Part shown: positions 1-9,145 of the stretch, one piece after another
Layout of the letters: every line of letters begins with the position of its first letter
Position numbering within the stretch: the stretch's first letter is position 1
Assembly: GCF_002252475.1 (NCBI RefSeq)
Contig: NZ_NNRK01000026.1
Location: forward strand, 186,001-250,000
DNA length: 64,000 nucleotides
Reading direction: 5' to 3'
Source: Brucella rhizosphaerae
GTDB lineage: Bacteria; Pseudomonadota; Alphaproteobacteria; Rhizobiales; Rhizobiaceae
The notes under the pieces: model-generated
Told to the model about the DNA's origin: nothing
Seen by the model: only the letters and a program-made list of their open reading frames with translations
Databases searched by the model: none
Program-made: the position numbers and the translations under genes

Positions 1-861
1 GACGAGCAATGAGCCACGTGGCTGGCACATGGCGTCAAACTGTTCTCTTGTGGTTGGTGGCCAGTTGCGCTCGCGCCCCAACTTGCTCATCACATAGGAA
101 TAAGAGCCATAAAACTCATCGCCAGCTTGTTGAGAGTTTTCAGCAATATAGCCGTGCGAGTTGATTCCAACTTTGAGCGTTTCAGGCGCATGACCGGCCT
201 TGATACCAGCCTCGCGATAGAAATCGGTCAGCTGTGAAAAGCGTTCCGGGTATCCGCCAATAATGGCAATAGCCAATGGTAAGCCAAGAAGCGCCGCACG
301 ACCCACAGAGGCAGGCGTACCCCCAACCGCGAGCCATACTGGCAGCGAACCTGGCAAGGCACGCGGATAGACACCGCGTCCATCGATTGCAGCACGTGTG
401 GTCCCAGTCCAGTTAACGCGTTCATTTTCCCGGATAGTGAGAAGAAGATCGAGTTTTTCTGCAAAAAGCGTGTCGTAATCGTCGAGATTATACCCGAATA
501 ACGGGAAGGATTCGATAAACGACCCGCGTCCGGCCATGATTTCAGCCCGACCATTGGAGATGAGATCGAGCGTCGAAAATTGCTGATAAACGCGCACAGG
601 ATCGTCGGACGAAAGCACTGTGACGGCACTGGTCAGCTTGATGTTTTTGGTGCGCGATGCGGCTGCCGCTAACACGATAGGCGGCGCAGAAACGGCATAG
701 TCTGGACGATGATGCTCACCCACGCCAAACACATCGAGCCCGACCTGATCGGCGAGCTCAATTTCTTCAATAAGGTTGTTGAGCCGTTGTTGAGGCAAAA
801 GGGGGCGATTGGTTTCGGGATCGGGCCCGATATCGCCGAATGTATAAATACCGAGTTCCAT
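1..861 (-). CDS. LLM class flavin-dependent oxidoreductase (partial, C-terminus beyond window)
   Basis: Reading from ATG at 861 leftwards, the frame stays open for 287 codons to the window edge. The protein starts [15 protein letters not shown] and contains GVGEHH, an [12 protein letters not shown] stretch and a [11 protein letters not shown] segment, all typical of bacterial luciferase-like F420/FMN monooxygenases of about 340 residues, so roughly 50 residues are missing at the C-terminus. The family oxidises small organics using reduced flavin; the substrate cannot be read from sequence. Its promoter copies that of the oxidoreductase at 1092-1733, which suggests control by the neighbouring HxlR regulator. 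Family call is firm, function open. Confidence 0.85.
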   Translation of the reverse strand, partial: MELGIYTFGDIGPDPETNRPLLPQQRLNNLIEEIELADQVGLDVFGVGEHHRPDYAVSAPPIVLAAAASRTKNIKLTSAVTVLSSDDPVRVYQQFSTLDLISNGRAEIMAGRGSFIESFPLFGYNLDDYDTLFAEKLDLLLTIRENERVNWTGTTRAAIDGRGVYPRALPGSLPVWLAVGGTPASVGRAALLGLPLAIAIIGGYPERFSQLTDFYREAGIKAGHAPETLKVGINSHGYIAENSQQAGDEFYGSYSYVMSKLGRERNWPPTTREQFDAMCQPRGSLLV

Positions 862-886
862 GGCGTTCCATCAATCTGTTGGCGGT

Positions 887-931
887 TGCAACCTAGTTAA
901 GATGCTTCATGCTGCTTGTTAAGAACGCACT
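887..931 (-). promoter_or_regulatory. Promoter with HxlR-type box for the LLM oxidoreductase
   Basis: On the minus strand there is TTAACA (917-922), a 17-base spacer, then TAACTA (894-899), about 33 bases before the ATG at 861. Directly upstream of the -35 sits AGTGCGTTC (923-931). The same box, spacing and -35/-10 type recur at 1797-1834. Sequence pattern seen directly; regulation by the HxlR protein is inference. Confidence 0.6.
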
Positions 932-1043
932 CAAAGGTGATTGGGTTACTTCGAGGAAACTGGCGGTTGCCTGCCCGATACTGGAACATGATCGGACAGG
1001 AGTGGAACGATGCTGGATAAAATATAGGTAAAAACAGTTAGAT

Positions 1044-1083
1044 AGAGCGGTTCCAATAATTTAATCTGAACTGGAACCGCTCT
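1044..1083. terminator. Perfect inverted repeat, possible terminator
   Basis: AGAGCGGTTCCA (1044-1055) pairs with TGGAACCGCTCT (1072-1083) over 12 bases with a 16-base loop. It lies just beyond the stop of the oxidoreductase gene at 1092. No clear T-run follows on either strand, so a repeat element is as likely as a terminator. Confidence 0.4.
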
Positions 1084-1091
1084 GAATGAAC

Positions 1092-1733
1092 TTAGTATGC
1101 TGCGGTGAAACGCTTGCGAATATGCCTGGCTTGTTCCGCTTCATCTACGATTGCGACGGCCAGATCTTCGACCGAGATTTTGCTTTCGCCCTTGTCGTCA
1201 AACACAGGCTCGTCGGCACCAAGACGATATTTGCCCGTACGTTCGCCGGGCTGAAGAATGATTGCAGGAGAAACGAAGGTCCAATCCAGATCCTTTTCAT
1301 CGCGCAACTCATTCAATGCCTGGCGTGCGCCAAGCGCGCCTTCTTTCCATTCCGCCGGAAATTCAGGCGAATCCACAAGCTGCTGGCCATTGATCTCAAG
1401 GCTACCTGCGCCGCCAACCGCGATCAGACGCTTAACGCCCGCCTTTTTGGCAGCTTCATTGATGGAACGGCTGCCGTTGATGTGGTTCTCGCGAATATTG
1501 GCGTCTGCCCAGCCGGGATTGAACGCAGAAATGATAATGTCGCTGCCTGCAATCTGCTTTGCGAGCGCATCAGTGTCGAACACATCCGTCTTCACAGCAG
1601 TCACATTATCGAGTTTCGCAACCTTATCCGTATTGCGGACAAGAGCGGTTACGCTATGGCCGCGCGATGCGGCTTCCTTGAGGACGGCAGCGCCAACAAA
1701 CCCAGTAGCGCCGATCAGTGCGATTTTAGCCAT
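1092..1733 (-). CDS. NAD(P)-binding (NmrA/atypical SDR-like) oxidoreductase
   Basis: 213 residues with an N-terminal Rossmann fingerprint GATGFVG at residues 8-14, then LVRNTDK, and an ISAFNPG segment. This matches the NAD(P)H-binding YwnB/NmrA-like group, small enzymes or redox sensors often found beside HxlR regulators. ATG at 1733 is preceded by AAGGA at a good distance. The gene is divergent from the HxlR regulator (start 1927), and its promoter at 1797-1825 carries the same upstream box as that of the LLM oxidoreductase. A role in electrophile or quinone stress is plausible from context but not shown. Confidence 0.85.
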   Translation of the reverse strand: MAKIALIGATGFVGAAVLKEAASRGHSVTALVRNTDKVAKLDNVTAVKTDVFDTDALAKQIAGSDIIISAFNPGWADANIRENHINGSRSINEAAKKAGVKRLIAVGGAGSLEINGQQLVDSPEFPAEWKEGALGARQALNELRDEKDLDWTFVSPAIILQPGERTGKYRLGADEPVFDDKGESKISVEDLAVAIVDEAEQARHIRKRFTAAY

Positions 1734-1789
1734 GATATTTTCCTTTCAGTTCCAACTTCAGAAGTGATATTTAATAATCAGGTTCTTTA

Positions 1790-1834
1790 TGGTAACTAGG
1801 TAGCCGATACGCAAAGCCTTGTGAAGAACGCACT
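1790..1834 (-). promoter_or_regulatory. Promoter with HxlR-type box for the NAD(P)-binding oxidoreductase
   Basis: Minus-strand TTCACA (1820-1825), 17-base spacer, TACCTA (1797-1802), with AGTGCGTTC (1826-1834) abutting the -35. Further upstream a GTTACTTCC-type segment at about 1856-1864 also resembles the region upstream of the first gene. The match to the module at 894-931 includes identical spacing. The region also lies upstream of the divergent hxlR-like gene, so autoregulation is possible. Confidence 0.6.
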
Positions 1835-1926
1835 TTTTCATGATCAGGGTACATGGAAGTAACTGCGTCGACGACAAGTGCGCTCATTTGAGAATGAAAC
1901 TTTGCAAGCTTGCCCAAGGAGACAGC

Positions 1927-2349
1927 ATGACAATCACTACCCGACCCGATGCCAAAACACCATTATTGTCGTCGACGGCTGCTTTCCAGTCTGACCCACA
2001 AGGGGAAGGCTTATGTCCAATCCGCGAAGTGCTCGACCGGGTAGGCGATACGTGGAGCATTCTTGTTGTCTTCAATTTGCAAACCGGTTCGATGCGCTTC
2101 AATGCGTTGCGTCGCGCAATTGAGGGGATTTCTCAGCGGATGCTAACCGTTACCTTGCGTTCGCTTGAGCGCGATGGGCTTGTGGCGCGCCATGTTCGCC
2201 CGACGTCTCCGCCTGAAGTTGAATATTCGTTGACCGAGCTTGGTCATTCGCTGGCGGTGCCGATTGATGTTCTGGGGCAGTGGGCAGTGAAGAATCGTAA
2301 GGAAATGCGCGAAGCACGTTCACGCTTTGATGGCGGTACGGAAGAATAG
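1927..2349 (+). CDS. HxlR family winged-helix transcriptional regulator
   Basis: 140 residues from ATG 1927, which has AAGGAG six bases upstream; a longer frame from 1840 is open but lacks a ribosome site. The protein contains CPIREVLDRVGDTWSILV, the HxlR family signature. Cys30 sits at the conserved N-terminal position used for thiol redox sensing in YodB/HypR-type members. This is followed by the recognition region around GISQRMLTVTLRSLERDGLV and wing LTELGHSL. It is divergent from an NAD(P)-binding oxidoreductase, the usual target arrangement in this family. Likely a dimeric repressor or activator of the two oxidoreductases. Confidence 0.9.
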   Translation: MTITTRPDAKTPLLSSTAAFQSDPQGEGLCPIREVLDRVGDTWSILVVFNLQTGSMRFNALRRAIEGISQRMLTVTLRSLERDGLVARHVRPTSPPEVEYSLTELGHSLAVPIDVLGQWAVKNRKEMREARSRFDGGTEE

Positions 2350-2401
2350 GGAACCTGATCGCGGTGCACTCGTTACTTTCCCAACCAAGGGAGGAAGAAC
2401 A

Positions 2402-2599
2402 ATGCCAGCAAAATCACAGGCTCAGCAAAAGGCTGCAGGCGCCGCTCTTGCCGCCAAGCGTGGCGAGATCAAGAAGAGTGAGCTGATCGGCGCTTCAAAA
2501 GAAATGTATGAATCGATGACCGAGAAGGAACTGGAGGAGTTTGCCGAGACCAAGCATAAAGGTCTTCCGGAACATGTGTCAGACAAGAAGAGCAACTGA
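2402..2599 (+). CDS. DUF3008 family small protein
   Basis: 65 residues beginning MPAKSQAQQKAAGAALAAKRGE and ending KHKGLPEHVSDKKSN, the full pattern of the DUF3008 family of small charged proteins in Proteobacteria. Start chosen at ATG 2402 because GGGAGGAAG precedes it; the frame is open further upstream but that region overlaps hxlR. The central ESMTEKELEEFAETKHKG is the most conserved part. Function is unknown; Ala/Lys/Glu-rich and probably helical. Confidence 0.85.
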   Translation: MPAKSQAQQKAAGAALAAKRGEIKKSELIGASKEMYESMTEKELEEFAETKHKGLPEHVSDKKSN

Positions 2600-2616
2600 T
2601 AGCAATTCAGTTGCTC
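2590..2616 (+). terminator. Hairpin at the end of the DUF3008 gene
   Basis: GAGCAACTGA (2590-2599) and TCAGTTGCTC (2607-2616) form a perfect 10-base stem over the stop codon. Only a weak T-run follows (TTTTT at about 2638), so termination is probable but not certain. Confidence 0.5.
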
Positions 2617-2640
2617 TCACATATTCGGTTGATAACGTTT

Positions 2641-3066
2641 TTACTTCGCGCCTTTTCCAGGGGCCAATTCGATCGCTTTCAGTTTGCCGCCAGTGATGCC
2701 GCAACGCAGGATAACTGTATCCCATTGTGTGCCGCCACTTTTATTGCGGGCCTCTCCGGGTACTGAAATGACGGCAGAAACCTTGCTCGTATCCTTCGCG
2801 CTGAACTTCGATGATTTGTCATTGGTCGTGGCGGCAGCGATGTCATCTTTGGTAAATCCGAGGCGGTCATATTTCTTGCTCTTCTTTACGTAATCATAAG
2901 CGCTCGCGATGCAATCAGCGACTTGTGGCGAAGCTTGCTGGTCTTTCACGAGGGTCTGATAATTCCCGGTGAAATCCTTTGAGCGCTTCGGTACTGCGTC
3001 TGCATGGGCAGTACCCGCGATACCAAGAGTAAAAATTACAGAAAGTATAATTTGGGTCGATTTCAT
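2641..3066 (-). CDS. Hypothetical secreted protein
   Basis: 141 residues from ATG 3066, which is preceded by AAAGGAAG; an extension to 3090 is possible but has no better site. Residues 1-22 form a Sec signal peptide (hydrophobic ILSVIFTLGIAG, then AHA/D cleavage). The mature part is Lys-rich with two cysteines (DCIASAYDYV and ILRCGITGG) that could form one disulfide, suggesting a small periplasmic protein. I do not recognise a named family. The next gene upstream on the same strand also encodes an exported protein. Confidence 0.75.
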   Translation of the reverse strand: MKSTQIILSVIFTLGIAGTAHADAVPKRSKDFTGNYQTLVKDQQASPQVADCIASAYDYVKKSKKYDRLGFTKDDIAAATTNDKSSKFSAKDTSKVSAVISVPGEARNKSGGTQWDTVILRCGITGGKLKAIELAPGKGAK

Positions 3067-3186
3067 GGATCGCTTCCTTTGAAAGGTCACCGCGCCAAAA
3101 AGCGGTGAGCAAAATCGATAATGACGATGCTATTAGAAAGGCAGTTCTGGCTTTTTAATGGTGTTCCCGCCGCGATCCAGAATATC

Positions 3187-4173
3187 TCATTGGCAGATTC
3201 GAGCAAGGCAGGATTTGCCATGGCAACCTTGATCGAGATGCATGTTTGTACGGTGTGCAGCGTCGCCATCGGGACCGATCACGGTCATGAAAAGTTTGCA
3301 GCTTGCGCCGTGTACAGCACGCCAGAAAGCTTTCTCTTTTTCTGATCCATTCCAGCCGCTTTCCAGTTCAGTTCTGGACCCATCCGAGAATTTGAACGAC
3401 ATGATATCGAGTGCGTTTGCAAATGCATGCTCAGAAACACGACCCGTTGATGCGCCATTAACGTTGCGGCATTGATAATCTGAACCAGTGCCAATTTCCG
3501 TGATTTTGATGCCGTCGCCATACACTTTTCTGGCTGCATCTTTGATGTCTGTAGACCATTCAGCGAGAGTGACAGCCATGGCGCAGTTTGTGGTGACTGC
3601 ATTGGCAAACTTCAACGGCTCGGTCTTACCGATGGCAGTCAGTGAAAGCGGTGAACGTGCGCTGCATTGTGAACCATCCTCAATTGGTGGCAGAAGCTTT
3701 CCCTCCACGTCGCCCGCCATCAATGCAGGACACGATACCTGATAGACACGCTCGCTCTTTTTCGGCGCGAGTTGTTCGTCGGCGGGTTTGGTTTGCTCGA
3801 CAGGCGGCTCAGGCTTTTTCTCTGGCAGAGGCGCTGCATCGACTGGCGCGGGAACCGGAGCCGCTGGAGCAGGCTCTTTAGCCTCTTCACGTACTGGTGC
3901 AGGCGCTGGTACCGGAACTATGTTTGAAGGCGGCAAAGCCTTGCCCTGGTTTGAAGAGGGCGCTTTTGATTGCTGACGCCTGGTATTGCGTTTTTTCTTT
4001 GGGCGTTTTTGGGAAGATGGCTGCTTTGCGTTACCACTCAGCACTCTTTCAATAAGGCTTTGTGCATTCGCGGTGGACGGTCCGCTCATATCGACACCGG
4101 GAAGCAACGTAATCGCGAGAGCGATAGAACTGATAATAATGCTCTTATGAAAGAAAGAGAAGGAAACGGCCAT
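3187..4173 (-). CDS. Extensin-like C-terminal domain protein, exported
   Basis: 328 residues from ATG 4173, with AGAGG upstream (GTG at 4179 is an alternative). An N-terminal signal segment ends near ANAQS. Residues about 35-125 are a low-complexity linker rich in Pro, Ala and Lys. The C-terminal part (from VSCPALMAG) is an extensin-like C domain with conserved cysteines, SEHAFANALDI and HRTNMHLD. These His/Asp patterns resemble LAS-type peptidoglycan peptidases, so a cell-wall or envelope role is plausible. The linker length suggests it spans the periplasm. Family call firm, enzymatic activity inferred. Confidence 0.85.
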   Translation of the reverse strand: MAVSFSFFHKSIIISSIALAITLLPGVDMSGPSTANAQSLIERVLSGNAKQPSSQKRPKKKRNTRRQQSKAPSSNQGKALPPSNIVPVPAPAPVREEAKEPAPAAPVPAPVDAAPLPEKKPEPPVEQTKPADEQLAPKKSERVYQVSCPALMAGDVEGKLLPPIEDGSQCSARSPLSLTAIGKTEPLKFANAVTTNCAMAVTLAEWSTDIKDAARKVYGDGIKITEIGTGSDYQCRNVNGASTGRVSEHAFANALDIMSFKFSDGSRTELESGWNGSEKEKAFWRAVHGASCKLFMTVIGPDGDAAHRTNMHLDQGCHGKSCLARICQ

Positions 4174-4179
4174 GTTCAC

Positions 4180-4549
4180 CTCTTTTGATAGCGGGCACTA
4201 TTGTCTAATGTCGAAGCGGTACTTCTCGTTCCTTCACGCTTGATGGCAGTTCGTTGCATTTGTTATTCAGGCTATGCGTCTTATCCGAAAACCGCTCACA
4301 CGTTCCGGTATGCGCTATAAACGGTCGAAATGGCTTAAAATCAGGGCTTCAGCCTTGACAAGATGACACCTGCATGACTAAAAGCCGCCATCGCTGGAGC
4401 AGCATTGCTCCGGCGTTTCATTTGACGTGTCCCGTGGATGAAGATCGCAGCTGCGCGCTTCATTCTGTCAGTCCTTGAAAACCAAGGGCAGAGGAGGGCG
4501 CGTTTCCTATCTGCACCGCAAGGCGCACCAACTTTTTAAAGGAAATGCG
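4180..4549. other. Intergenic region holding the rpsD leader
   Basis: No coding gene seen in this stretch. TTGACA at 4355-4360 with CTAAAA 17 bases later is a possible rpsD promoter, leaving a leader of about 165 bases. The leader includes a short GC-rich hairpin near 4395-4416. S4 autoregulates its own operon in some bacteria, but I see no recognisable S4-binding structure here. Confidence 0.35.
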
Positions 4550-5167
4550 ATGAGCAAGCGCGAATCCGCTAAGTACAAAATTGATCGCCGTCTTGGCGAA
4601 AACATCTGGGGCCGTCCGAAGTCCCCTGTAAACCGTCGTGAATATGGCCCAGGCCAGCACGGTCAGCGCCGTAAGGGCAAGCTGTCCGACTTCGGTGTAC
4701 AGCTCCGCGCAAAGCAGAAGCTCAAGGGCTTCTACGGCGATATATCGGAAAAGCAGTTCCGCAAGACCTATGACGAAGCAGCTCGCCGCAAGGGCGATAC
4801 CGGTGAAAACCTCATCGGCCTGCTCGAATCGCGTCTGGACGCTGTTGTGTATCGCGCAAAGTTCGTTCCAACGATCTTCGCTGCACGCCAGTTTATCAAC
4901 CACGGTCACGTGAACGTAAACGGTCGCCGCGTCAACATTCAGTCGTTCCGCCTCAAGGCTGGTGACGTTGTTGAAGTTCGTGAAAAGTCGAAGCAGCTCG
5001 TTATCGTTCTCGAAGCAGTTTCGCTCGCAGAGCGTGACGTTCCTGACTACGTTGAAGCTGATCACAACAAGATGGTTGCGACCTTCGCACGCGTTCCAGT
5101 TCTGGGCGACGTTCCATACGCTGTTCAGATGGAACCAAACCTCGTCGTCGAATTCTATTCGCGTTAA
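4550..5167 (+). CDS. rpsD: 30S ribosomal protein S4
   Basis: 205 residues from ATG 4550, preceded by AAAGGAAA. The sequence begins [21 protein letters not shown] and has the S4 N-terminal domain followed by the S4 RNA-binding domain ([11 protein letters not shown] ... [11 protein letters not shown] ... VVEVREKSK). S4 binds 16S rRNA early in small-subunit assembly and is part of the mRNA entry site. Like other alphaproteobacterial S4 genes it stands alone rather than in the alpha ribosomal operon. A strong terminator follows at 5203-5235. Confidence 0.98.
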   Translation: MSKRESAKYKIDRRLGENIWGRPKSPVNRREYGPGQHGQRRKGKLSDFGVQLRAKQKLKGFYGDISEKQFRKTYDEAARRKGDTGENLIGLLESRLDAVVYRAKFVPTIFAARQFINHGHVNVNGRRVNIQSFRLKAGDVVEVREKSKQLVIVLEAVSLAERDVPDYVEADHNKMVATFARVPVLGDVPYAVQMEPNLVVEFYSR

Positions 5168-5202
5168 TTCTGAGCCTTTAGCTCAGTTTGCAGAAATAAA
5201 TG

Positions 5203-5235
5203 GCCGCCCTTGGTTTCCCCAAGGGCGGCTTTTTT
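5203..5235 (+). terminator. Rho-independent terminator of rpsD
   Basis: GCCGCCCTTGG (5203-5213) pairs with CCAAGGGCGGC (5219-5229) over 11 bases and is followed by six T. Located 36 bases after the rpsD stop. Confidence 0.95.
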
Positions 5236-5274
5236 GTATGTAAGTCTGAATTTCTCTCATTCGTAGGAAGCACC

Positions 5275-6153
5275 ATGAACGCTTTCGATCCAAACATTGC
5301 TGAAGATGCCGGAACTGACGGTTGTCATCCGCTTTTCCGCGATGTGCCGACCTCTGTCGAATTCAACAAGCTGCGTAAGCGCCTCTTGCGGCTGACACGT
5401 CAGGCTATTGATGACTTCGCCATGGCAAAGCCCGGCGAGCGCTGGATGGTGTGCCTTTCAGGCGGCAAGGACTCTTATGGTCTGCTTGCTTTGTTGCTCG
5501 ACCTTAAATGGCGTGGCCTGCTGCCAGTCGAACTGCTGGCAGTCAATCTGGATCAGGGGCAGCCGAATTTTCCGAAGCATATTCTGCCTGAATTCCTGAA
5601 CAATTACGGCATTGAGCACCGCATCGAATATAAGGATACTTATTCGATTGTGACTGAGAAACTGCCTGAAACGAGCACTTATTGCTCGCTTTGTTCGCGC
5701 TTGCGTCGTGGCAACCTATATCGCATCGCGCGCGAAGAGGGATGCTCCGCAATCGTTCTCGGGCATCATCGCGAAGACATTCTCGAAACCTTCTTTATGA
5801 ACCTTTTCCACGGCGGTCGTCTTGCGGCCATGCCGCCGAAGCTTCTCAATGATGAAGGCGATCTGATGGTGTTCCGCCCGCTTGCTTACGCGGCAGAGGA
5901 AGATCTCGAAAAATTTGCAACGGCAATGCAGTTTCCGATCATTCCGTGCGATCTGTGTGGCAGTCAGGAAGGCCTTCAGCGCAATGCAATGAAAGCAATG
6001 CTGACGGATATCGAAAAGCGCATGCCCGGCCGCAAGGATACGATGATCCGCGCTATGACCAATGTGCGACCAAGCCATCTGCTTGATCGTAATTTGTTTG
6101 ATTTCGCTGGCCTGATGGCAAATTCTGACGTGGAGAATGACAGTGCAGTTTGA
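5275..6153 (+). CDS. ttcA: tRNA 2-thiocytidine(32) synthetase TtcA
   Basis: 292 residues from ATG 5275 (TAGGAAG upstream). The PP-loop SGGKDSYGL binds [13 protein letters not shown] and CDLCGSQ supply the cysteines for the Fe-S cluster that TtcA uses. The enzyme adenylates C32 of certain tRNAs and inserts sulfur. Length fits the family. Its 3' end overlaps the next gene by 17 bases, so the pair is probably co-transcribed. Confidence 0.95.
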   Translation: MNAFDPNIAEDAGTDGCHPLFRDVPTSVEFNKLRKRLLRLTRQAIDDFAMAKPGERWMVCLSGGKDSYGLLALLLDLKWRGLLPVELLAVNLDQGQPNFPKHILPEFLNNYGIEHRIEYKDTYSIVTEKLPETSTYCSLCSRLRRGNLYRIAREEGCSAIVLGHHREDILETFFMNLFHGGRLAAMPPKLLNDEGDLMVFRPLAYAAEEDLEKFATAMQFPIIPCDLCGSQEGLQRNAMKAMLTDIEKRMPGRKDTMIRAMTNVRPSHLLDRNLFDFAGLMANSDVENDSAV

Positions 6154-6970
6154 TGAGAAGCAGATTGATTGGCTGGCTGACCTTTTGGCGGAAGCCGCAA
6201 ATCAGGAAATCATGCCGCGCTTTCGGCGATTGGGTCAGGGCGATATTCGCCAGAAAACCTCTCCGGCCGATCTGGTTACTGAAGCAGATGTAAATGCAGA
6301 GCATTATATAACTGCACGTCTCAAAGAGCGCTTTCCCAATGCGCTGATTGTTGGCGAAGAAGCCTGCTCCGAAGATGAAACGCTATTGAACGGTCTTGGC
6401 GATGCAGAGCTTGCATTCACTATTGATCCGGTTGACGGCACTTTTAACTTTGCATCAGGTGTTCCGCTGTTTGGCGTGATGCTTGCAGTAGTAGCGAAGG
6501 GCGAAACGGTTGCCGGTATCATTTATGATCCGGTTGGCAAGGATTGGATATTGGCCGCAAAAGGCGGTGGTAGTCATATCCGCTACGCGAACGGTTCTAA
6601 GAGCCCTGTTAACGTGGCAGCAGCTGCGGATATCTCGCAAATGACAGGATCGGTTTCCTGGCAATACACCGCTGAGCCAGTGCGGTCGCGCCTTGCGCGC
6701 AATCACACGAAATTCCTGTCACAGATTGGTTATCGCTGCGCTGCACATGAATATCGCATTATCGCAACCGGTGGCGCGCATTTCGCGGTCTATAACAAGC
6801 TGATGCCTTGGGACCATTTGCCGGGTGCACTCATTCATCAGGAAGCAGGCGGATATCTCGCACGCTGGGATGAAAGTCCATATCTGCCGTCGCATACAGG
6901 GGGCGGGATATTGGTTGCGCCTGACAAGGAAAGCTGGAAAGCAATTCAGGCAGCCCTTTGGGAAGCATAA
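6137..6970 (+). CDS. Inositol monophosphatase family protein
   Basis: 277 residues. The metal-binding motifs are visible: GEEA, then [12 protein letters not shown], and near the end [15 protein letters not shown]. These define Mg-dependent, Li-sensitive phosphatases of the IMPase/histidinol-phosphatase (HisN-like) group. Which sugar or histidinol phosphate it cleaves cannot be decided here. Its start lies within ttcA, which suggests translational coupling. A terminator follows at once. Confidence 0.9.
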   Translation: MTVQFDEKQIDWLADLLAEAANQEIMPRFRRLGQGDIRQKTSPADLVTEADVNAEHYITARLKERFPNALIVGEEACSEDETLLNGLGDAELAFTIDPVDGTFNFASGVPLFGVMLAVVAKGETVAGIIYDPVGKDWILAAKGGGSHIRYANGSKSPVNVAAAADISQMTGSVSWQYTAEPVRSRLARNHTKFLSQIGYRCAAHEYRIIATGGAHFAVYNKLMPWDHLPGALIHQEAGGYLARWDESPYLPSHTGGGILVAPDKESWKAIQAALWEA

Positions 6971-6972
6971 AG

Positions 6973-7003
6973 AAAAGCCCGGAAATTGTTTCCGGGCTTT
7001 TTA
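6973..7003. terminator. Bidirectional terminator
   Basis: AAAAGCCCGGAAA pairs with TTTCCGGGCTTTT around a short loop. T-runs exist on both strands, serving the convergent IMPase gene and the Bcr/CflA transporter gene (stop 7020). Confidence 0.9.
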
Positions 7004-7019
7004 TTTGAATGCTCAATGA

Positions 7020-8273
7020 TCAGATCGGTTTGTTGTGCGGCTTGAACATTTTGCCACGCTCGGCAATCAACACGCAGATGAACGCGATGAAGCCCAAGAC
7101 ACAATAGCCAGCAGCAACTGGTGTCGTTGTTCCATCGAAGGACTGCCCAATAACAGCACCAAGTGCTGCACCGATAACTGTCTGTGCGAAGCCCAGAACA
7201 GAAGAGGCGGTGCCAGCAACCTCACCGAGCGGCTCCATAGCAAGCGCATTGAAGTTGGCCGTCACGAGGCTGAACGAGAACATGATGGTCATGTAGATCG
7301 TCATCAGCATCCAGAACGGTACCGGGTGTGTCATCGTCACGGAAAGCACAACCCAAAGCAGGCTAAAGCCGACAAATACCAGCAACATTGTCTGTGAGAT
7401 CCGGCGCATTCCGTAACGCCCGACCAGACGTGAATTAAGGAATGAAGCGAGGGCCAACGTCATTGCCACGGCAGCGAATGCCAGTGGAAACATAGTGCCG
7501 AGTTGATATATGCCGACGAAAATCTGCTGTGCTGAGTTGATGTAGCCAAACAGCGCGCCGAGGATGAAGGATGTGCCGAGCATATAGAAAAGAGCAACGC
7601 GGTTGGAGAGAACGATCCCGAAGCCTCCAATGACGCTCTTGACTGTAAGCGGGCGACGATGTTCGACTGTCAGGGTTTCCGGCAACCGGAGATAGGCCCA
7701 GATTGCGACAATGAAAGCCATTATCGCCATCGAAAGGAAAATCAGGTGCCATTCACCAAACAGCATGATCAGCTGTCCTGTGGCGGGTGCTATGACCGGC
7801 AGGATCATGAACACCATCATGACAAGCGACATGACCTCAGCCATCTGGCGTCCGGCAAAACGATCACGGACAACTGAAACGGCGATAACACGTGTTGCCG
7901 CCGCGCCAAGCCCCTGCAACACGCGTAACACAATGAGCGTCGTAAAATCGGTGGCAACAGCCGCACCCAGAGCTGCGAGAATGTAGATGGCCAGACCACC
8001 GAAAAGCGGCAGTCGCCGACCGAAGCGGTCGCTCAGTGGTCCGTAAAACAACTGTGATACGCCAAAGCCAAGCAGATAGGCTGTGATGACAAACTGGGCG
8101 TGGTTTTCAGATAGAACACCAAGGCTCGCGCCAATCTGTGGCAGGCCAGGCAACATGATATCAACTGCAAGCGCATTGATAGCCATAATTGCGGCGATGA
8201 GAGCGATAAATTCGGTGCGTCCGCGCATGGATGCTTTCTGGTCCGGCGAACCGTTCCTGATGTCTAGCGGCAT
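7020..8273 (-). CDS. Bcr/CflA family multidrug efflux MFS transporter
   Basis: 417 residues with about 12 hydrophobic segments. The first loop has QLFYGPLSDRFGRR, the MFS motif A variant of drug:H+ antiporters of the 12-TMS DHA1 type. LPGLPQIGASLGV after the first helix and the RVLQGLGAAATRVI helix are typical of Bcr/CflA. It likely sits in the inner membrane and exports drugs or other small compounds such as bicyclomycin or sulfonamides, though specificity is not predictable. ATG 8273 is preceded by AAGGA at nine bases. Confidence 0.9.
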   Translation of the reverse strand: MPLDIRNGSPDQKASMRGRTEFIALIAAIMAINALAVDIMLPGLPQIGASLGVLSENHAQFVITAYLLGFGVSQLFYGPLSDRFGRRLPLFGGLAIYILAALGAAVATDFTTLIVLRVLQGLGAAATRVIAVSVVRDRFAGRQMAEVMSLVMMVFMILPVIAPATGQLIMLFGEWHLIFLSMAIMAFIVAIWAYLRLPETLTVEHRRPLTVKSVIGGFGIVLSNRVALFYMLGTSFILGALFGYINSAQQIFVGIYQLGTMFPLAFAAVAMTLALASFLNSRLVGRYGMRRISQTMLLVFVGFSLLWVVLSVTMTHPVPFWMLMTIYMTIMFSFSLVTANFNALAMEPLGEVAGTASSVLGFAQTVIGAALGAVIGQSFDGTTTPVAAGYCVLGFIAFICVLIAERGKMFKPHNKPI

Positions 8274-8402
8274 GACTGGTATTCCTTGGCATATTCAGGT
8301 GCCACGTGCGGTGCAGGCGGCGCGAGATCGGAGATTTCTAAAACAAGTCTGGCGGGTGAGACCGCTTTGCCTGAATGTCAGGCCAATATAAAAGGCGCAA
8401 TC

Positions 8403-8503
8403 AGAGCACATCCCGAAAAGTATAAAACGGTTTCGGACAAAATGCGCATTCGATTAGAATGTTAGAGCGCTGATCTGATCTTATCAGACTTAACGCGCTC
8501 TAA
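8403..8503. repeat. Bru-RS-like intergenic palindromic repeat, copy 1
   Basis: About 101 bp beginning AGAGCACATCCCGAAAAG and ending ACGCGCTCTAA. It shares both ends and internal blocks with 27891-27995 and, more distantly, 15236-15336. Internal short inverted repeats (CTGATctgaTCTTATCAG region) are present. Size and palindromy match the Bru-RS repeats of Brucella, an assignment from memory. Confidence 0.7.
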
Positions 8504-8558
8504 CGGCACCTTTTAGAAAAAAGGAAAGGCTATTGGCGGCATAAAGGGAAATTAATCC

Positions 8559-8891
8559 TCAAGCCGCCTTGGTGGCAATGCCCTTGTCAGCAAAAAGTGT
8601 CTGCAGTTCGTTTGACTGGAACATTTCGCGCACGATATCACAACCGCCAATGAACTCGCCCTTTACATAAAGCTGAGGGACAGTTGGCCAGTTGGAATAG
8701 TCCTTGATGCCCTGACGCATGTCGTCGGAAGCGAGCACGTTAACGCCCTTATAGTCGACACCAAGATAGTCGAGAATCTGCACGACCTGACCGGAAAAAC
8801 CACACTGTGGGAAACCTGGCGTGCCCTTCATGAATAGCACGACGTCGTTGGTCTTCACTTCATTGTCGATAAAATCGTTGATTCCGGTCAT
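8559..8891 (-). CDS. grxD: Monothiol glutaredoxin, Grx4 family
   Basis: 110 residues with the CGFS active site (Cys30), WPTVPQLYVKGEFIGGCDI for glutathione and partner binding, and normal family length. Monothiol glutaredoxins carry [2Fe-2S] clusters bridged by glutathione and deliver them to acceptor proteins. A BolA homologue is the next gene upstream at 9146-9379 on the same strand; Grx4-BolA heterodimers are a known iron/Fe-S pair. ATG 8891 has AAAGGAAT upstream. Confidence 0.96.
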   Translation of the reverse strand: MTGINDFIDNEVKTNDVVLFMKGTPGFPQCGFSGQVVQILDYLGVDYKGVNVLASDDMRQGIKDYSNWPTVPQLYVKGEFIGGCDIVREMFQSNELQTLFADKGIATKAA

Positions 8892-9145
8892 TTTAATTCC
8901 TTTCAGGATGCCGGTTCAAATCCCGGCCCGCGTAGGGAGAGGTTCTGCCTCAATATAGTAAGCTGGGCTTTGGTAATCACCCTCTGGAGGTGAAAGCAAG
9001 TCAAATTAGCGCGAAAACCGGCCGCATTGGGAGCAGCATCTTGCCGCAGGAAGAAAATCACCGCCCAAATTGCTGCTTCTGATGCCCTTGACGCTTATTA
9101 TTGCCGGGCTTTTCCGGAAGGTTAATTCAGGCGGTGATGGTCTGA

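Noticed and set aside
1086-1799. 237-codon plus-strand frame
   Set aside because: Exactly antisense to the NAD(P)-binding oxidoreductase, whose Rossmann motif and promoter are clear.
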